A stretch of 64,000 nucleotides of DNA from Leptolyngbya boryana PCC 6306 (GTDB taxonomy: Bacteria > Cyanobacteriota > Cyanobacteriia > Leptolyngbyales > Leptolyngbyaceae), in the NCBI RefSeq assembly GCF_000353285.1, contig NZ_KB731324.1:700577-764576 (forward strand), given 5' to 3'. The position numbers and the translations under genes are program-made. Within the stretch, counting starts at the first letter, position 1. Each line of letters begins with the position of its first letter. Shown here piece by piece: positions 33,751-43,944 of this stretch. The notes beneath the pieces were generated by a model. The model saw only the letters and a list, made by a program, of their open reading frames with translations, made no database searches and was not told the origin of the DNA.

Positions 33751-36513
33751 CTAGTTCACCTTAAATGTCCCAACCGATTGTTGAAGTTCTTGAGCAATGT
33801 CTACCGTCTTCCGCAGTGAATTTGACACCTCAACCGACGAATCAGAAGTCCGCTCTGCAATCTGAGCAATATCCTGCATCAAATTCGTAATCGTATGAGA
33901 CGTTTCAACCTGGGAAACCGTCGCCGTTGAGATAGACTGCACCAACTGATCAATCTGATGCGAGACAGAGACAATCTGTTCTAGACTTTGCTTCGCGTTT
34001 TCGACATAGTGCGTCACCTCAACGACCTGAGATGTTCCCTCTTCCATCGCTTCGACGACATCATTCGTTTCTCTTTGAATCCCTGCAACTAACTGTTCAA
34101 TCTCATGAGTTGCGTCCGCTGCCCGTGCGGCTAGCGCCGCGACTTCTTCCGCGATCGCTGCAAATCCCTGGCTGTCATCGCCCGCTCGTGCTGCTTCAAT
34201 TCCAGCATTAATCGCAAGTAAGTTCGTCTGAACCGTGATTTGATTAATCAACGAGACCGCTTTAGAAATCTGCTGCGAAGATTCTCCCAACCGTTTGACT
34301 TTCTTCGCAGTATCTCCGATCGTATGCCGCAATCCTAAGGTTTGCTGTACCGTCAACTCCATTGCAGTTCCACCTGTTTCTGCGGTCACGGCTGCCGTTC
34401 GACTGACTTCTGCAGCTTTCTGCGCACTTTGAGCCACCGCTTCGATCGATTCCATCATTTTCTGCACCGATTGAACGGTTGCCGAGGTTTCCTCCGCCTG
34501 TTTCAGCGCATCATGCGCCAACTCGCGCACGGCATATTCGTGGCTCCCGAGTGAAGAATTGACCTGGAGCGACGCTTCTTTCACTTGCCCGACTAAATGC
34601 TGGAGGTTTTCTACGATCGAGTTAAAGAAGTCTGCCACCGTCCCAATCTCGCCCGTTGTCACATCCGCCCGCACAGTCAAATCTCCCATGGCCGCCCGCT
34701 CTACATGGCGCAGCAGTTGCAGGAGTTGAGTTTGTAAGGCTTCTTGAGTTTGCTGACGTTCTTCTGCTAGGGCTTGAATACTTGTCACTCGCTGCTGCTG
34801 CTCGGTGAGCTTTACTTGCTCCAGCGCATTGCCTAAATGCACTGCAATCTGAGTGAACAAGTTAATTTCCCAAGACTCCCAGTAGTGCGGAGCCGTGCAA
34901 TGATGCCCAACTAATAGCCCGATCAAATTGCCATCGACAACCATTGGAGCAACAATGTTAGCTTTCACCTGGAACGCTTCCAACTGCCCGCGATAGCACG
35001 GGTCGAGATCCGCATCTGCGATATTCGAGATCGTTTGCACATGCCCTTTCCGATACTTCTCGATGAAATGCTCTGCAAAACAGGGATCTGTAATCTGAGT
35101 GCCTAATGCTGCAGAAAACTCTAACCCAACAGATTCTGCGACAATTCGACCTTTCCAGTGCTCATCAAATAAGTAGACAATTGAGCGATCGACATCAATG
35201 AGCTTGCGAACTTCATTGACCCCCGCTTGCATAATCAAATTGAAGTCTAAAGTCTTGCGAATATTGAAAGTTGCTTCATTCAATCGCTGCAAGTTCTGTG
35301 AGGTCTGCGTTTGTTCAAAGATCAGCTTTTGCAGTTGCCCTGCCATGTAATTGATATTGCTCCCGAGCAAAGTAATCTCGTCATCACCAACCATTCGCAG
35401 TCGCGTATCGAGTTGCCCTTGCCCAATGCGCTGCACAGCTTTTGCAACTGACACAATTCGACGAGTGAGGCGATTTGCTAGGATCATTGCAATCCAACCG
35501 ACAATCACAGTTACAATCACGCTACTCGTCGCTAAAGCAATGAGCAGAGTTTTACGGCTCTTAAAGGCATTCTCAACGTTGTTCCCGAGTACCAAATGCC
35601 AGTTTAGTTCCGGCAGATTGTCTAACTTTGTCCAAGGACTATACGTGAAAATGTACGCTCCTTGAGATTCACTCACCGATCTTGTATTCACTTTTGCCGC
35701 AGATGCAATCTGCGAAAATTCAGGAAATATGGCGGGCGCTTCTTGATTAAAGCGCTCTGGACGCGAGGTGAGAATGACTCGATTTGTCGCTGGATCAATG
35801 ATGCTGTATTCTCGCCCAATCAGCGTGTAGGTCACGAGATGGTCAGACATTTTCTCGAGTGGTAAGGTCGCCCGCACAATCCCGATTGTTCTTCCGGTCT
35901 GAGTATCTCGCACTGGAGCTGTGAGAAAGACTTCAGTGCGTTTTCCATCCGCGCTTATCATCGGTTGACTAATTCCAGCACGGTTATTGCGAATGGCTTC
36001 TTGAAAGTAAGCTTGACCGATTTGATTGGAATTTGAGCGATCGCCTGCTTGCACAAGCACATTGCCATCGAGATCAAAGATGGCAACATCGCTGTAGTTG
36101 CCATAGGCTTGAGCGATGCGGGTGAGGGCAGCATTCCTATCTGCTTGGCTGGTTGCATTCCGGGGAGCAGTTTCGCTCAGCAATGGGAAGTTTGCCAACG
36201 CTTGAACTTCTGCATAGCGCTGTGACATGTATCGACTGATCAAATCGCTCAGTCGAGTTGCAGCTAATTGCTGTGCGCCAGTCACTTGCTGTGTGATTGC
36301 GTGATCTGCGAGAACGTAATTAATCGCGCCCATCGTCGCAATCGGAACTGTACTGAGTACAACTGCTAAGAGTGCAGTTCTTTGCTTTAAGCTCATGCGA
36401 TTGAGCCAGTCGGGCAAGGCGCGACGCGATTGCAATCGCGCAGCATCCGCCATTGTATAGGCAGATTGAGTCGGGAACACTCTTGAATTTGTAGAAGACA
36501 ATTGATCAACCAT
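33751..36513 (-). CDS. pixJ: Methyl-accepting chemoreceptor with DXCF-type GAF, PixJ-like
   Basis: This receptor has 920 residues: TM1 about 43-66; a periplasmic dCache-like sensor (67-318); TM2 about 322-345; HAMP (346-400); GAF (about 415-570); a second HAMP-like segment (590-645); and the MCP signalling hairpin (650-905; tip [23 protein letters not shown] region 757-780). The GAF has DPCF with Cys478 and a second cysteine at 506 ([20 protein letters not shown]). This is the DXCF/canonical-cysteine arrangement of cyanobacteriochromes such as TePixJ, with the same 28-residue spacing. The residue after the canonical cysteine is Tyr rather than the usual His, so bilin binding is possible but not certain. 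Confidence 0.9.
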   Translation of the reverse strand: MVDQLSSTNSRVFPTQSAYTMADAARLQSRRALPDWLNRMSLKQRTALLAVVLSTVPIATMGAINYVLADHAITQQVTGAQQLAATRLSDLISRYMSQRYAEVQALANFPLLSETAPRNATSQADRNAALTRIAQAYGNYSDVAIFDLDGNVLVQAGDRSNSNQIGQAYFQEAIRNNRAGISQPMISADGKRTEVFLTAPVRDTQTGRTIGIVRATLPLEKMSDHLVTYTLIGREYSIIDPATNRVILTSRPERFNQEAPAIFPEFSQIASAAKVNTRSVSESQGAYIFTYSPWTKLDNLPELNWHLVLGNNVENAFKSRKTLLIALATSSVIVTVIVGWIAMILANRLTRRIVSVAKAVQRIGQGQLDTRLRMVGDDEITLLGSNINYMAGQLQKLIFEQTQTSQNLQRLNEATFNIRKTLDFNLIMQAGVNEVRKLIDVDRSIVYLFDEHWKGRIVAESVGLEFSAALGTQITDPCFAEHFIEKYRKGHVQTISNIADADLDPCYRGQLEAFQVKANIVAPMVVDGNLIGLLVGHHCTAPHYWESWEINLFTQIAVHLGNALEQVKLTEQQQRVTSIQALAEERQQTQEALQTQLLQLLRHVERAAMGDLTVRADVTTGEIGTVADFFNSIVENLQHLVGQVKEASLQVNSSLGSHEYAVRELAHDALKQAEETSATVQSVQKMMESIEAVAQSAQKAAEVSRTAAVTAETGGTAMELTVQQTLGLRHTIGDTAKKVKRLGESSQQISKAVSLINQITVQTNLLAINAGIEAARAGDDSQGFAAIAEEVAALAARAADATHEIEQLVAGIQRETNDVVEAMEEGTSQVVEVTHYVENAKQSLEQIVSVSHQIDQLVQSISTATVSQVETSHTITNLMQDIAQIAERTSDSSVEVSNSLRKTVDIAQELQQSVGTFKVN

Positions 36514-36573
36514 GAGTCAAGTAAGTATCTTGGGGAGAACGTGAATCGGGCAATATTGTTGAAGCTTGATGGT

Positions 36574-37080
36574 TTAAGCTTGAGGCTGAAAGTTCGGCGA
36601 CTGAACGATCGCTTCAGCATCCAAGACAAATAACACTTCCTGTTTTTGCAACACACACCCGCTTAAGTAATGTGAGAATCTTGCAGTTGCATGACTGAGT
36701 GAAGGCTGGATATCGGCAGCGGGAAACCAGATGGAGCCATGAATGTGTTGAACGGCGATCGCAAAAGAGGTAGAACCGACCCGCAGAATTAGCAAATCCT
36801 GTGCGGATACTGGAGAATGAATCGGGGCAGGAATTCCGCCAACATCGAGTAGATTCGCCAGATCAATCACCCACATCACCTGTCCCTGACGATGCATCAG
36901 GCCCAGCACATAAGATGGCATATCAGGCATAGGGGTGAGTTGTTGCAGCGATCGAGAAATCGCTTCTCGCACATAAGTCATTGGAACGACAACAGAAATC
37001 TTTGCACCCAAATCAAATTTGAGATACATCTGCCCCAAGCGATCTGGGATTGGGCGCAGAGTAATTGCTGAACTTTGCAT
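36574..37080 (-). CDS. pixI: CheW-like adaptor, PixI-like
   Basis: This 168-residue CheW-domain protein couples the receptor to the CheA kinase at the inner membrane array. The family signature includes VPMTYVREAI, LMHRQGQVMWVIDLANLL and the final VLFVLDAEAIV. It follows the CheY gene by 4 bases and precedes the receptor gene by 60. It is one module of the five-gene phototaxis/hormogonium-motility-type operon. Confidence 0.9.
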   Translation of the reverse strand: MQSSAITLRPIPDRLGQMYLKFDLGAKISVVVPMTYVREAISRSLQQLTPMPDMPSYVLGLMHRQGQVMWVIDLANLLDVGGIPAPIHSPVSAQDLLILRVGSTSFAIAVQHIHGSIWFPAADIQPSLSHATARFSHYLSGCVLQKQEVLFVLDAEAIVQSPNFQPQA

Positions 37081-37084
37081 GTCT

Positions 37085-37447
37085 TCAGCCTCCTACAGAT
37101 TGAACAGCACGGATAAACTGGTCACGGGTGAATGGTTTCGTGATGTAGACATCTGCGCCCTGCTTCATCCCCCAAAGTCGATCGATATCTTGGTTTTTGG
37201 AAGTGCAAATAATGATTGGGACATCTTCGGTTACGGGATGTTTTTTGAGTGCCCGACAGAGTGCAAAGCCGCTCATTCCGGGCATGACGACATCCGTCAC
37301 GACAACATCAGGCTTCTGTTCTGCAACTTTGTCGAGTGCTTCTTTGGCACTCACAGCCTCAATCACGATGTAACCGCTTTCTTGTAAGTAGTGGCTGAGA
37401 AGCTCACGTTCTGACGGGGTATCTTCGACAATTAAAACTGTACTCAT
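37085..37447 (-). CDS. pixH: CheY-like response regulator, PixH-like
   Basis: This 120-residue single receiver domain begins MSTVLIVEDTPSERELLSHYL. The acidic pair, the phospho-acceptor Asp in VVVTDVVMPGMSGF, the conserved Thr/Ser region (IIICTSKNQD) and the KPF lysine are all present, so it should be phosphorylated by the CheA at the end of the operon. Start codons at 37450 and 37447 are adjacent; 37447 is chosen. In the pix system this protein is the counterpart of PilH. Confidence 0.9.
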   Translation of the reverse strand: MSTVLIVEDTPSERELLSHYLQESGYIVIEAVSAKEALDKVAEQKPDVVVTDVVMPGMSGFALCRALKKHPVTEDVPIIICTSKNQDIDRLWGMKQGADVYITKPFTRDQFIRAVQSVGG

Positions 37448-37478
37448 CATCGGTTAGTAAAGCCTAGGCGGGGTAAAG

Positions 37479-37522
37479 GTGGGAGTGGGGAGTAGAGAGG
37501 TGGGGAGTGGGGAGGTGGGGAG
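37479..37522. repeat. G-rich GTGGGGAG tandem repeat between pixG and pixH
   Basis: The 91-bp gap between the PatA-type regulator gene and the CheY gene is filled with imperfect copies of GTGGGGAG / GGAGTGGGG on the plus strand, so the mRNA is C-rich here. Similar sequence occurs at 18583-18632. It has four or more G-runs and could form a G-quadruplex on the non-template strand of this operon. Confidence 0.55.
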
Positions 37523-37541
37523 ATGCTTCCTGTATTTCTCT

Positions 37542-38555
37542 CTATCCTCTTGTTGGAAGATACTGAGCTACAGTTTGAAGTAGGTCAGCTTGCGTAAACG
37601 GTTTTGTTAAATATCCAGACGCTCCCACTAATTTGGCTCTGGCTCGATCGATGAATCCAGTGTGTCCAGTCACCATGATGATCGGGGTTGCTTGAAAACC
37701 GGGATGTCGTCTCAACATCGAACAAAGCTCATATCCATCTAAGTTCGGCATCCCTACATCTAAGAGAATCAGATCCGGCTTCTGCCGCATGATTTGCATG
37801 ACGGCTTTGAGAGGATCATGAATCATGAAGACCGTAAACTGCTCGTCAAGATAGCTTTGGATCGCTTGCAAAATTGAGGGGCTATCATCAATGCAAATGA
37901 TTTTGTACGATCGTGTACAAGCTTGAACAGGCTTTGAGGGAACTTCTAAAGTCTGAATCGGACGCTCCATCACTGGGGCAACAGCAACTGTTCGATCTCC
38001 AAGTGTTCGATCGCCAACTGCTCGATCGCGGACTATCGTTGCCGTTGTTTTAGCAGGCTGATACCGTTGTGCAAGGAGCGGTAAAAGCTCAATTCGACAA
38101 AGCTCTGGATAGGGATCAAACTCTGCACGTTCAATGACTTGAGTTTCACCTTCATACAGCATCAAAAATCCGGTGAGCACTTCTTGAGCCAACTGCTTGA
38201 TCAACTGTTGGGCTTCACTGATCGATAGATATTGTTGTTCGACTAATCTTAAAATCGCTTGATAATCCGGGCTAATCCGACTGTGATTAGTGAGCGGCTT
38301 ACGATCGAACAAAGCACGAACCTGCGATCGTACTGCACCGCCTAGGGTGGGAATATGCTGACTCAACCGCCCCAAATGCCGATCTAGTCTTTCAAATGGG
38401 CTAAGAGAACTGGTGGCAAAGGTCAGTTCGCCTTCACTGAAGTAGATTGACCAGTCCGCAATACTGGTTTCGACTTTCAAGCATCCCGTCAAACGCTGAT
38501 GAATGAGACGAAGCAGTAATCGGTGAGGATGCAGGCTGGGATAAGATTTGACCAT
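37542..38555 (-). CDS. pixG: PatA-type response regulator, PixG-like
   Basis: This 337-residue regulator has an N-terminal PATAN/DUF4388-type domain (about 8-165; LTGCLKVETSIADWSIYFSEGEL) and a C-terminal receiver (218-335; phospho-acceptor Asp266 in LILLDVGMPNLDGYEL, KPF lysine). PatA/PixG/HmpA proteins have this architecture and act as outputs that direct type IV pilus motility. The linker (residues about 176-191) contains a triple GDRT-type repeat encoded by three 15-bp tandem DNA units (37987-38031) that carry HIP1-like CGATCG. It is the first gene of the operon. Confidence 0.9.
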   Translation of the reverse strand: MVKSYPSLHPHRLLLRLIHQRLTGCLKVETSIADWSIYFSEGELTFATSSLSPFERLDRHLGRLSQHIPTLGGAVRSQVRALFDRKPLTNHSRISPDYQAILRLVEQQYLSISEAQQLIKQLAQEVLTGFLMLYEGETQVIERAEFDPYPELCRIELLPLLAQRYQPAKTTATIVRDRAVGDRTLGDRTVAVAPVMERPIQTLEVPSKPVQACTRSYKIICIDDSPSILQAIQSYLDEQFTVFMIHDPLKAVMQIMRQKPDLILLDVGMPNLDGYELCSMLRRHPGFQATPIIMVTGHTGFIDRARAKLVGASGYLTKPFTQADLLQTVAQYLPTRG

Positions 38556-39345
38556 GGCGCTGAATCACAACTTCAAGGATTTTTCATCTTTTTCGCCCTA
38601 GATTTGAATGTATGGCAAGTTTGAGCCTGATCTCAGGACTCTGAAACCACATATTCTTAGGCGAGTGGAAGTGCAACCCTGTTTTAGATTCGTTTGAGTT
38701 AATCTAAGCCCCTGATATTGCCGCAACAGCGATCGATCAAAATTCTGATTGATTAGGACAAGCGATAGATGCTGGTACACACGACTTAACTTATTTAAGA
38801 GCTTACTGGTATTTACGGAGAATGACAACCTTCTTAAGAGAATCTTGAAGATATGATTTAGCGGGAACGCTCAACTTTTCTCTAGCTGCGTATCTTCTAA
38901 AACCTAAGTCTCATCGCATTTTCGAGAGCTAGAGATTAAATTTTCTGCGAAAACGATCGCTTTTGATACCAATTTTCCTGGCTGATATTTCAGTATTTAC
39001 CCTGAGAAAAATCTACGTAGAAACACGGTGTTCGATTATGAGAACTTTATTAACGACAGCATCAACTCCAGCCCTCGGTTTTTTCTGCTTCTTCAAAATT
39101 CAGATCTCACCCTGTTGATCCCAATAATCTGACTCTTGATAGATGTCGCTTTTTTGTCTCCCCGAAAACTCCCCGAATTCTCCCCCGCAATTTCACCCGA
39201 ATTGAGTATTCTGAATTCAGAGAAATCTGGGAAATCTCTTTGCGTTCAAACGGCGCAAGAGCTTCGGTCGCTGGGAAAGGGAAGCGCTGCACTCTCCGTG
39301 AATGAGGAAATTGCAGTCGCAAACTAAATCAACCGAAGTTTCTCA
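38556..39345. other. 790-bp intergenic region upstream of the pix-like operon
   Basis: The region contains the promoter of the leftward pix-like operon and ends in a rightward terminator (39346-39391) that has no obvious protein gene before it. The base composition is mixed. The only palindrome noted is CTGAATTCAG near 39212. A 63-residue open frame at 39136-39327 has no recognisable features, but the orphan terminator makes a rightward small RNA or small-protein transcript possible. Confidence 0.4.
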
Positions 39346-39391
39346 CCTGTTCGTAACGAGTTTCGCTTGATTCGTTGCGAGCAGGTTTTTT
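39346..39391 (+). terminator. Orphan Rho-independent terminator or attenuator
   Basis: CCTGTTCGTAACG (39346-39358) pairs with CGTTGCGAGCAGG (39373-39385) through 13 positions, two of them G-U in RNA, followed by TTTTTT at 39386-39391. No rightward protein gene lies upstream for at least 790 bp, so it either ends a non-coding transcript or attenuates transcription into the gene starting at 39392-39440. Confidence 0.75.
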
Positions 39392-39439
39392 ATGTCAAGG
39401 CTTGCCCTCCCTTCACCGCTCGCTATTTCAACTCTGACC

Positions 39440-39748
39440 ATGTTTGAAGAAAAATATCACGGCTGGCTCATTGAGATTTTGACTGACGCAGAGGGGTACA
39501 TCTTCAATTGCTGGCTTCCCGGCTGTCGTTTGGCGGTCAGCGATCGCCAAAATTACCCCACGCTGTTTTCGGCTCGCACGGCTGCCAAACGTCGCGCTGA
39601 TCGCGAATCTGTGAAGTGGGCGTTGCAGCATTGTTATCAGACTTATCGTCAAGGCAACCTGAATTCCGAAGAGTTTCAGACTCTCGAAGAATTGATCAAC
39701 CAAACCTTGTTGCCCAATTTGGAAGCTAACCTTGAGCAGAGGGTCTAA
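39440..39748 (+). CDS. Conserved hypothetical protein
   Basis: This protein of about 102 residues starts MFEEKYHGWLIEIL. An ATG at 39392 in the same frame would add 16 residues, but it lies immediately after the terminator T-run and is unlikely. The sequence suggests a small beta-strand/helix fold (GYIFNCWLPGCRLAV then Ala/Arg-rich helices). There is no signal peptide and no family I recognise. It lies 51 bases upstream of polA on the same strand. Confidence 0.6.
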   Translation: MFEEKYHGWLIEILTDAEGYIFNCWLPGCRLAVSDRQNYPTLFSARTAAKRRADRESVKWALQHCYQTYRQGNLNSEEFQTLEELINQTLLPNLEANLEQRV

Positions 39749-39799
39749 CTCGCGTTCGATCGCTACAATAAGATCTGTCTTTTTTGGTTAGTCGATATT

Positions 39800-42697
39800 T
39801 TGAGCGCTACTTCTTCCCCTAAAATCGTTCTCGTCGATGGTCATTCGCTGGCATTTCGCGCCTATTATGCGTTTGCGAAAGGTCGCGATGGTGGATTGCG
39901 AACAAAATCTGGCATTCCGACGAGTGTATCTTACGGTTTTCTCAAAGCCTTGCTCGAAACGGTGGAAGCAGAAAAGCCGGATTATTTAGCGATCGCGTTT
40001 GATTTAGGAGGCGCAACGTACCGCCATGACGCAGACGAGACTTACAAAGCGGGTCGTCCTGAAACGCCAGAAGACTTTAAGCCAGATCTGGATAATCTCC
40101 AAGAAGTTTTGAAGGCGATGAATTTACCGATCGTCGTTGTCCCCGGATACGAAGCGGATGACGTAATCGGAACGATGGCGCGGCGAGCCAGTCAAGAAGG
40201 CTTCGACGTGAAGATTTTGAGTGGCGATCGAGATTTGTTTCAACTGGTTGATCCAGACGAAAAAGTCAAGATCTTATATATGAGTACCAGCTATGGCAAA
40301 GGCGCACCGCCTCCGAAAGAATTTGGAGTAGAAGAGGTGAAACTCAAGCTAGGGGTTTTGCCTTCTCAGGTCGTAGATTTCAAAGCGCTTTGTGGCGATA
40401 CATCCGATAACATCCCTGGTGTAAAAGGGATTGGAGAGAAAACGGCAAGTCAGTTACTCAAAACATATGGATCATTAGAAAATGTCTACGCCTCGATCGA
40501 AGAAATCAAAGGTGCAGTCAGAAAGAAATTAGAAGAAGGAATCGATGCCGCGCGGCATTCTCAATGGATGGCGCAAATTCACTTAGATGTTCCCCTAGAA
40601 ATTGATCCGGCTGATTGTAAACTTCAGGGATTCGATGAAGAAACACTCCTGCCATTAATTGAACGATTAGAATTCAAATCGTTTTATAACAAGATCGAGA
40701 AATGGAAGCGACAACTCAGTGGCGAATTGAGTACAACAGAAAGTGCAGCAAAATCAGCAACGAATACACCTGTTGTTAAACAATATACAGATGAGGATGT
40801 ATGGTTTTTCAGCGCAGAAGATACGGCAAATGCTGAAAAGTTTGAATTAGTCGAGATTACTCCACAAATTATTGATACAGAAGCGAAACTAAAAGAACTC
40901 GTCGATCGCTTAAAAACGACAAAAGAAACGATCGCTTGGGATACTGAAACGACCGATCTTGATCCGATCAAAGCTGATTTAGTGGGAATTGGGTGCTGTT
41001 GGGGTGCAGAATCCGATGCGATGGCTTACATTCCGATCGGTCATATCGAAGGCACAAATCTCGATAAAGCGATCGTGCTCGAAGCGCTGCGTCCCATTCT
41101 TGAAGACGTGAAATATCCGAAGTCATTCCAGAATGCAAAATTCGATCGCTTAGTGTTTCGCTTTCAAGGAATCGAACTGGCTGGTGTTGTGTTCGACACA
41201 ATGTTAGCCAGCTATGTTCTTAATCCTGAAGCGAGTCATAAACTTAGCGATCTCGGATATCGCAATTTAGGAATTCATGCAAAAGAATATACTGATCTCG
41301 TTCCCAAAGGTAAAACCATCGCTGATATTGCCATTCCTGCAGTCGCAGACTATTGCGGAATGGATGTTTACACTGTGTTTCGATTAGTTCCGCTTCTGAG
41401 ATCGGAACTTGAAGCCATTCCTGCTCTCTACAAGCTGCTTTTAGAAATTGAACAGCCTTTAGAGCCTGTTTTAGCTGAGATGGAAGCGACCGGGGTGAGA
41501 ATCGATCGAGATTATCTCGTCCAATTTTCAAAATCCTTAGAGACAGAACTAGCTGCGATCGAAGAACGCGCCTATGCCTCGGCAAATCAGAAATTTAGTC
41601 TCGGTTCTCCGAAACAATTGAGTGAGTTGTTATTTGAAAAACTAGGACTCGATAAAAAGAAATCTCGCAAAACGAAAACAGGGTATTCTACCGATGCTGC
41701 AACCCTGGAGAAATTACAAGGCGATCATCCCGTAGTCGATGCGATCGTGGAACATCGCACCTTATCAAAACTGAAATCAACCTATGTCGATGCGCTGCCA
41801 AATTTGATCAATCCGAAGACCGATCGCGTTCACACTGATTTCAATCAGGCAGTCACTTCTACAGGTCGGCTATCCTCGTCTGATCCTAACTTGCAGAACA
41901 TTCCGATTCGGACAGCATTTAGTCGCCAAATCCGTAAGGCGTTCATTCCTGAAGACGGGTGGCTTATGGTTGCGGCAGACTATTCTCAAATCGAGTTGAG
42001 AATTTTAGCGCATCTGAGCCAAGAGCCTGTCTTGCTGGAGACCTATCGCAACAATGAAGATGTTCACTCTCTCACTGCTCGACTATTAATGGAGAAAGAT
42101 GAAATCTCCTCAGAAGAACGGCGGCTCGGAAAGATTATTAACTTCGGCGTGATTTACGGCATGGGAGCGCAGCGATTTGCGCGAGAAGCAGGCGTTCCAA
42201 CCTCTCAGGCGAAGACCTTTATTGAACGATTTAACGATCGCTATTCCCGCGTTTTCGAGTATTTGCAGCAGATGCAACGAGAAGCGATTGCCAATGGCTA
42301 TGTTGAAACGATCAAAGGGCGACGACGCTATTTTAATTTCACGTCTGAGTCACTTCTCAAACTGCGGGGCACATCACCTGACACGATTAAACTCGATCAG
42401 ATCAAACTGCGTGACCAATTTGAAGCTCAAGCTCTCAGAGCCGCTGCAAATGCACCGATTCAAGGGTCTAGCGCTGACATCATCAAAATTGCAATGGCGA
42501 ACTTACATGAAGTGTTGAAAGCTTATCCAGCGAGATTGCTCTTGCAAGTACATGATGAATTGGTGTTTGAAGTCGAACCGGATGCTTGGCAAGAATTACA
42601 GCCCAAAATTAAGTCCGTAATGGAAAATGCCGTTTCGTTGAGCGTGCCTTTAGTGGTTGATATTCGATCGGGCAATAACTGGATGGAAACAAAATAA
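39800..42697 (+). CDS. polA: DNA polymerase I
   Basis: This 965-residue protein has three domains. The 5'-3' exonuclease is at about 1-300 (H3TH region SDNIPGVKGIGEKTASQLL). The 3'-5' exonuclease is at about 365-560, with intact catalytic DxE (WDTETTDLDP), so proofreading should be active. The family A polymerase is at 580-965 (DYSQIELRILAHLS, RRLGKIINFGVIYGM, LLQVHDELVFE). It fills gaps during repair and replaces RNA primers. The start codon is TTG at 39800 with no good ATG nearby. It probably shares a transcript with the small gene upstream. Confidence 0.96.
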   Translation: MSATSSPKIVLVDGHSLAFRAYYAFAKGRDGGLRTKSGIPTSVSYGFLKALLETVEAEKPDYLAIAFDLGGATYRHDADETYKAGRPETPEDFKPDLDNLQEVLKAMNLPIVVVPGYEADDVIGTMARRASQEGFDVKILSGDRDLFQLVDPDEKVKILYMSTSYGKGAPPPKEFGVEEVKLKLGVLPSQVVDFKALCGDTSDNIPGVKGIGEKTASQLLKTYGSLENVYASIEEIKGAVRKKLEEGIDAARHSQWMAQIHLDVPLEIDPADCKLQGFDEETLLPLIERLEFKSFYNKIEKWKRQLSGELSTTESAAKSATNTPVVKQYTDEDVWFFSAEDTANAEKFELVEITPQIIDTEAKLKELVDRLKTTKETIAWDTETTDLDPIKADLVGIGCCWGAESDAMAYIPIGHIEGTNLDKAIVLEALRPILEDVKYPKSFQNAKFDRLVFRFQGIELAGVVFDTMLASYVLNPEASHKLSDLGYRNLGIHAKEYTDLVPKGKTIADIAIPAVADYCGMDVYTVFRLVPLLRSELEAIPALYKLLLEIEQPLEPVLAEMEATGVRIDRDYLVQFSKSLETELAAIEERAYASANQKFSLGSPKQLSELLFEKLGLDKKKSRKTKTGYSTDAATLEKLQGDHPVVDAIVEHRTLSKLKSTYVDALPNLINPKTDRVHTDFNQAVTSTGRLSSSDPNLQNIPIRTAFSRQIRKAFIPEDGWLMVAADYSQIELRILAHLSQEPVLLETYRNNEDVHSLTARLLMEKDEISSEERRLGKIINFGVIYGMGAQRFAREAGVPTSQAKTFIERFNDRYSRVFEYLQQMQREAIANGYVETIKGRRRYFNFTSESLLKLRGTSPDTIKLDQIKLRDQFEAQALRAAANAPIQGSSADIIKIAMANLHEVLKAYPARLLLQVHDELVFEVEPDAWQELQPKIKSVMENAVSLSVPLVVDIRSGNNWMETK

Positions 42698-43200
42698 TTA
42701 CCTGTATCCTCGACGTGTTTAAAGCTGCGATGAAGAAAAAGTGTGCGATCGCATCTCTAATTTCGATCAGATTAACAACTGGCACATTTCAGCTTGACCT
42801 TAGAAGTTAGATTCTAGGGTCAATTTCCAATTTGACCCCCAAATTCCCGCAAGTAACCCTGTTCCAAAATTAGAAGTAGCACATATGCCAAAAGATAGAG
42901 TTTACTTTCCTTTTACATTAACCCCCGTGCATCCACCGCAATATTGATCACACTGTTGCTCAGTACATTGTCAACGAACTCTAAATCCATAAGTCTGTAC
43001 GAGCAATCCTCTAATCAGGTTTTTATTGTGTTCCTTTCCTCATTGAGTCTTACCTTATTCGGACTCAGGCAAGTTTTCACAGTTGTCTAATCGGCGATCG
43101 AGCTTATCGCCCCAGGAAACCAATCTTCGTCAGATCTCAATGCGAGGTCAAATTTGGCATGAGGTTGCTTTCTGCATATTGTCATTCAAGGAAAATCAAC
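42698..43200. other. 503-bp intergenic region downstream of polA
   Basis: A hairpin TGACCTTAGAA (42795-42805) / TTCTAGGGTCA (42812-42822), with one G-U, lies about 100 bp after polA but lacks a T-run. The rest is AT-leaning sequence without coding character. The promoter of the CAP-domain gene should be in the last 150 bp. No tRNA or known RNA family was recognised. Confidence 0.45.
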
Positions 43201-43767
43201 ATGATTATTCGCTCAGTTGACCATCTGAATCAAATACTGCAAGCAAACCAAGCCGCCTTCGGTGGACGCTTCCAAACTCAACTCACAACTCGATCGAACC
43301 TCACCCCGGTTCCATCCCAATCCAGCAGTCCTCCCCCTCTGCAACCCGCTCCTCCTGCCCCTGTTCAATCCACCAATGCAGGCTTTGGTGCATTTGAACA
43401 ACAGGTTTTCGATCTGACCAATCAACAACGGGCACAGTTTGGCTTAGCTCCTTTGAGCCTCAATCTCACCCTGAATGATGTGGCTGAAAAACATAGCCAA
43501 GACATGGCAGGCAATAACTATTTCAGCCATCAAGGTCGCGACGGCTCCCAACCTTGGGATCGTATGCGGGCAGGAGGCTACAACTATTCCAGAGCCGCAG
43601 AAAACATCGCATTTGGGCAGCCGACTGCTCAAGATGTTGTTACAGCTTGGATGAATAGCCCCGGACACCGCCAAAACATTCTCGACCCCAATCTCCAAGA
43701 AATCGGAGTGGGCTACTACGACGGTTACTGGACGCAAAACTTTGGGACGGCAATGAGGCTCTCATAA
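43201..43767 (+). CDS. CAP (SCP/PR1)-domain protein
   Basis: This 188-residue protein has a short N-terminal region, a Pro/Ser-rich linker (residues about 38-60) and a CAP domain (65-188) with typical motifs: VFDLTNQQRAQFGLAPL, YFSHQGRDGSQPWDRM, AENIAFG and WMNSPGHRQNIL. Bacterial CAP proteins are usually secreted, with unknown substrates. The ATG at 43201 has AAGGA 8 bases upstream and is preferred over the ATG at 43159. With this start there is no classical signal peptide, so the export route is unclear. Confidence 0.85.
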   Translation: MIIRSVDHLNQILQANQAAFGGRFQTQLTTRSNLTPVPSQSSSPPPLQPAPPAPVQSTNAGFGAFEQQVFDLTNQQRAQFGLAPLSLNLTLNDVAEKHSQDMAGNNYFSHQGRDGSQPWDRMRAGGYNYSRAAENIAFGQPTAQDVVTAWMNSPGHRQNILDPNLQEIGVGYYDGYWTQNFGTAMRLS

Positions 43768-43944
43768 AATTGTGACGCTCATAAAATTGTGACTCTCATC
43801 AACCTGGCGGATTCCATGCGCTAGGTTGATGTTCCAATCGGGTTCAAGTCAGATCTCCAAGTTCTCCCAGACCTTGGAGATTTGACCTACGATCGAACCG
43901 AACAGATTACAATTAAGTAACAAAGACTTAGATAGTCGTGAGTT

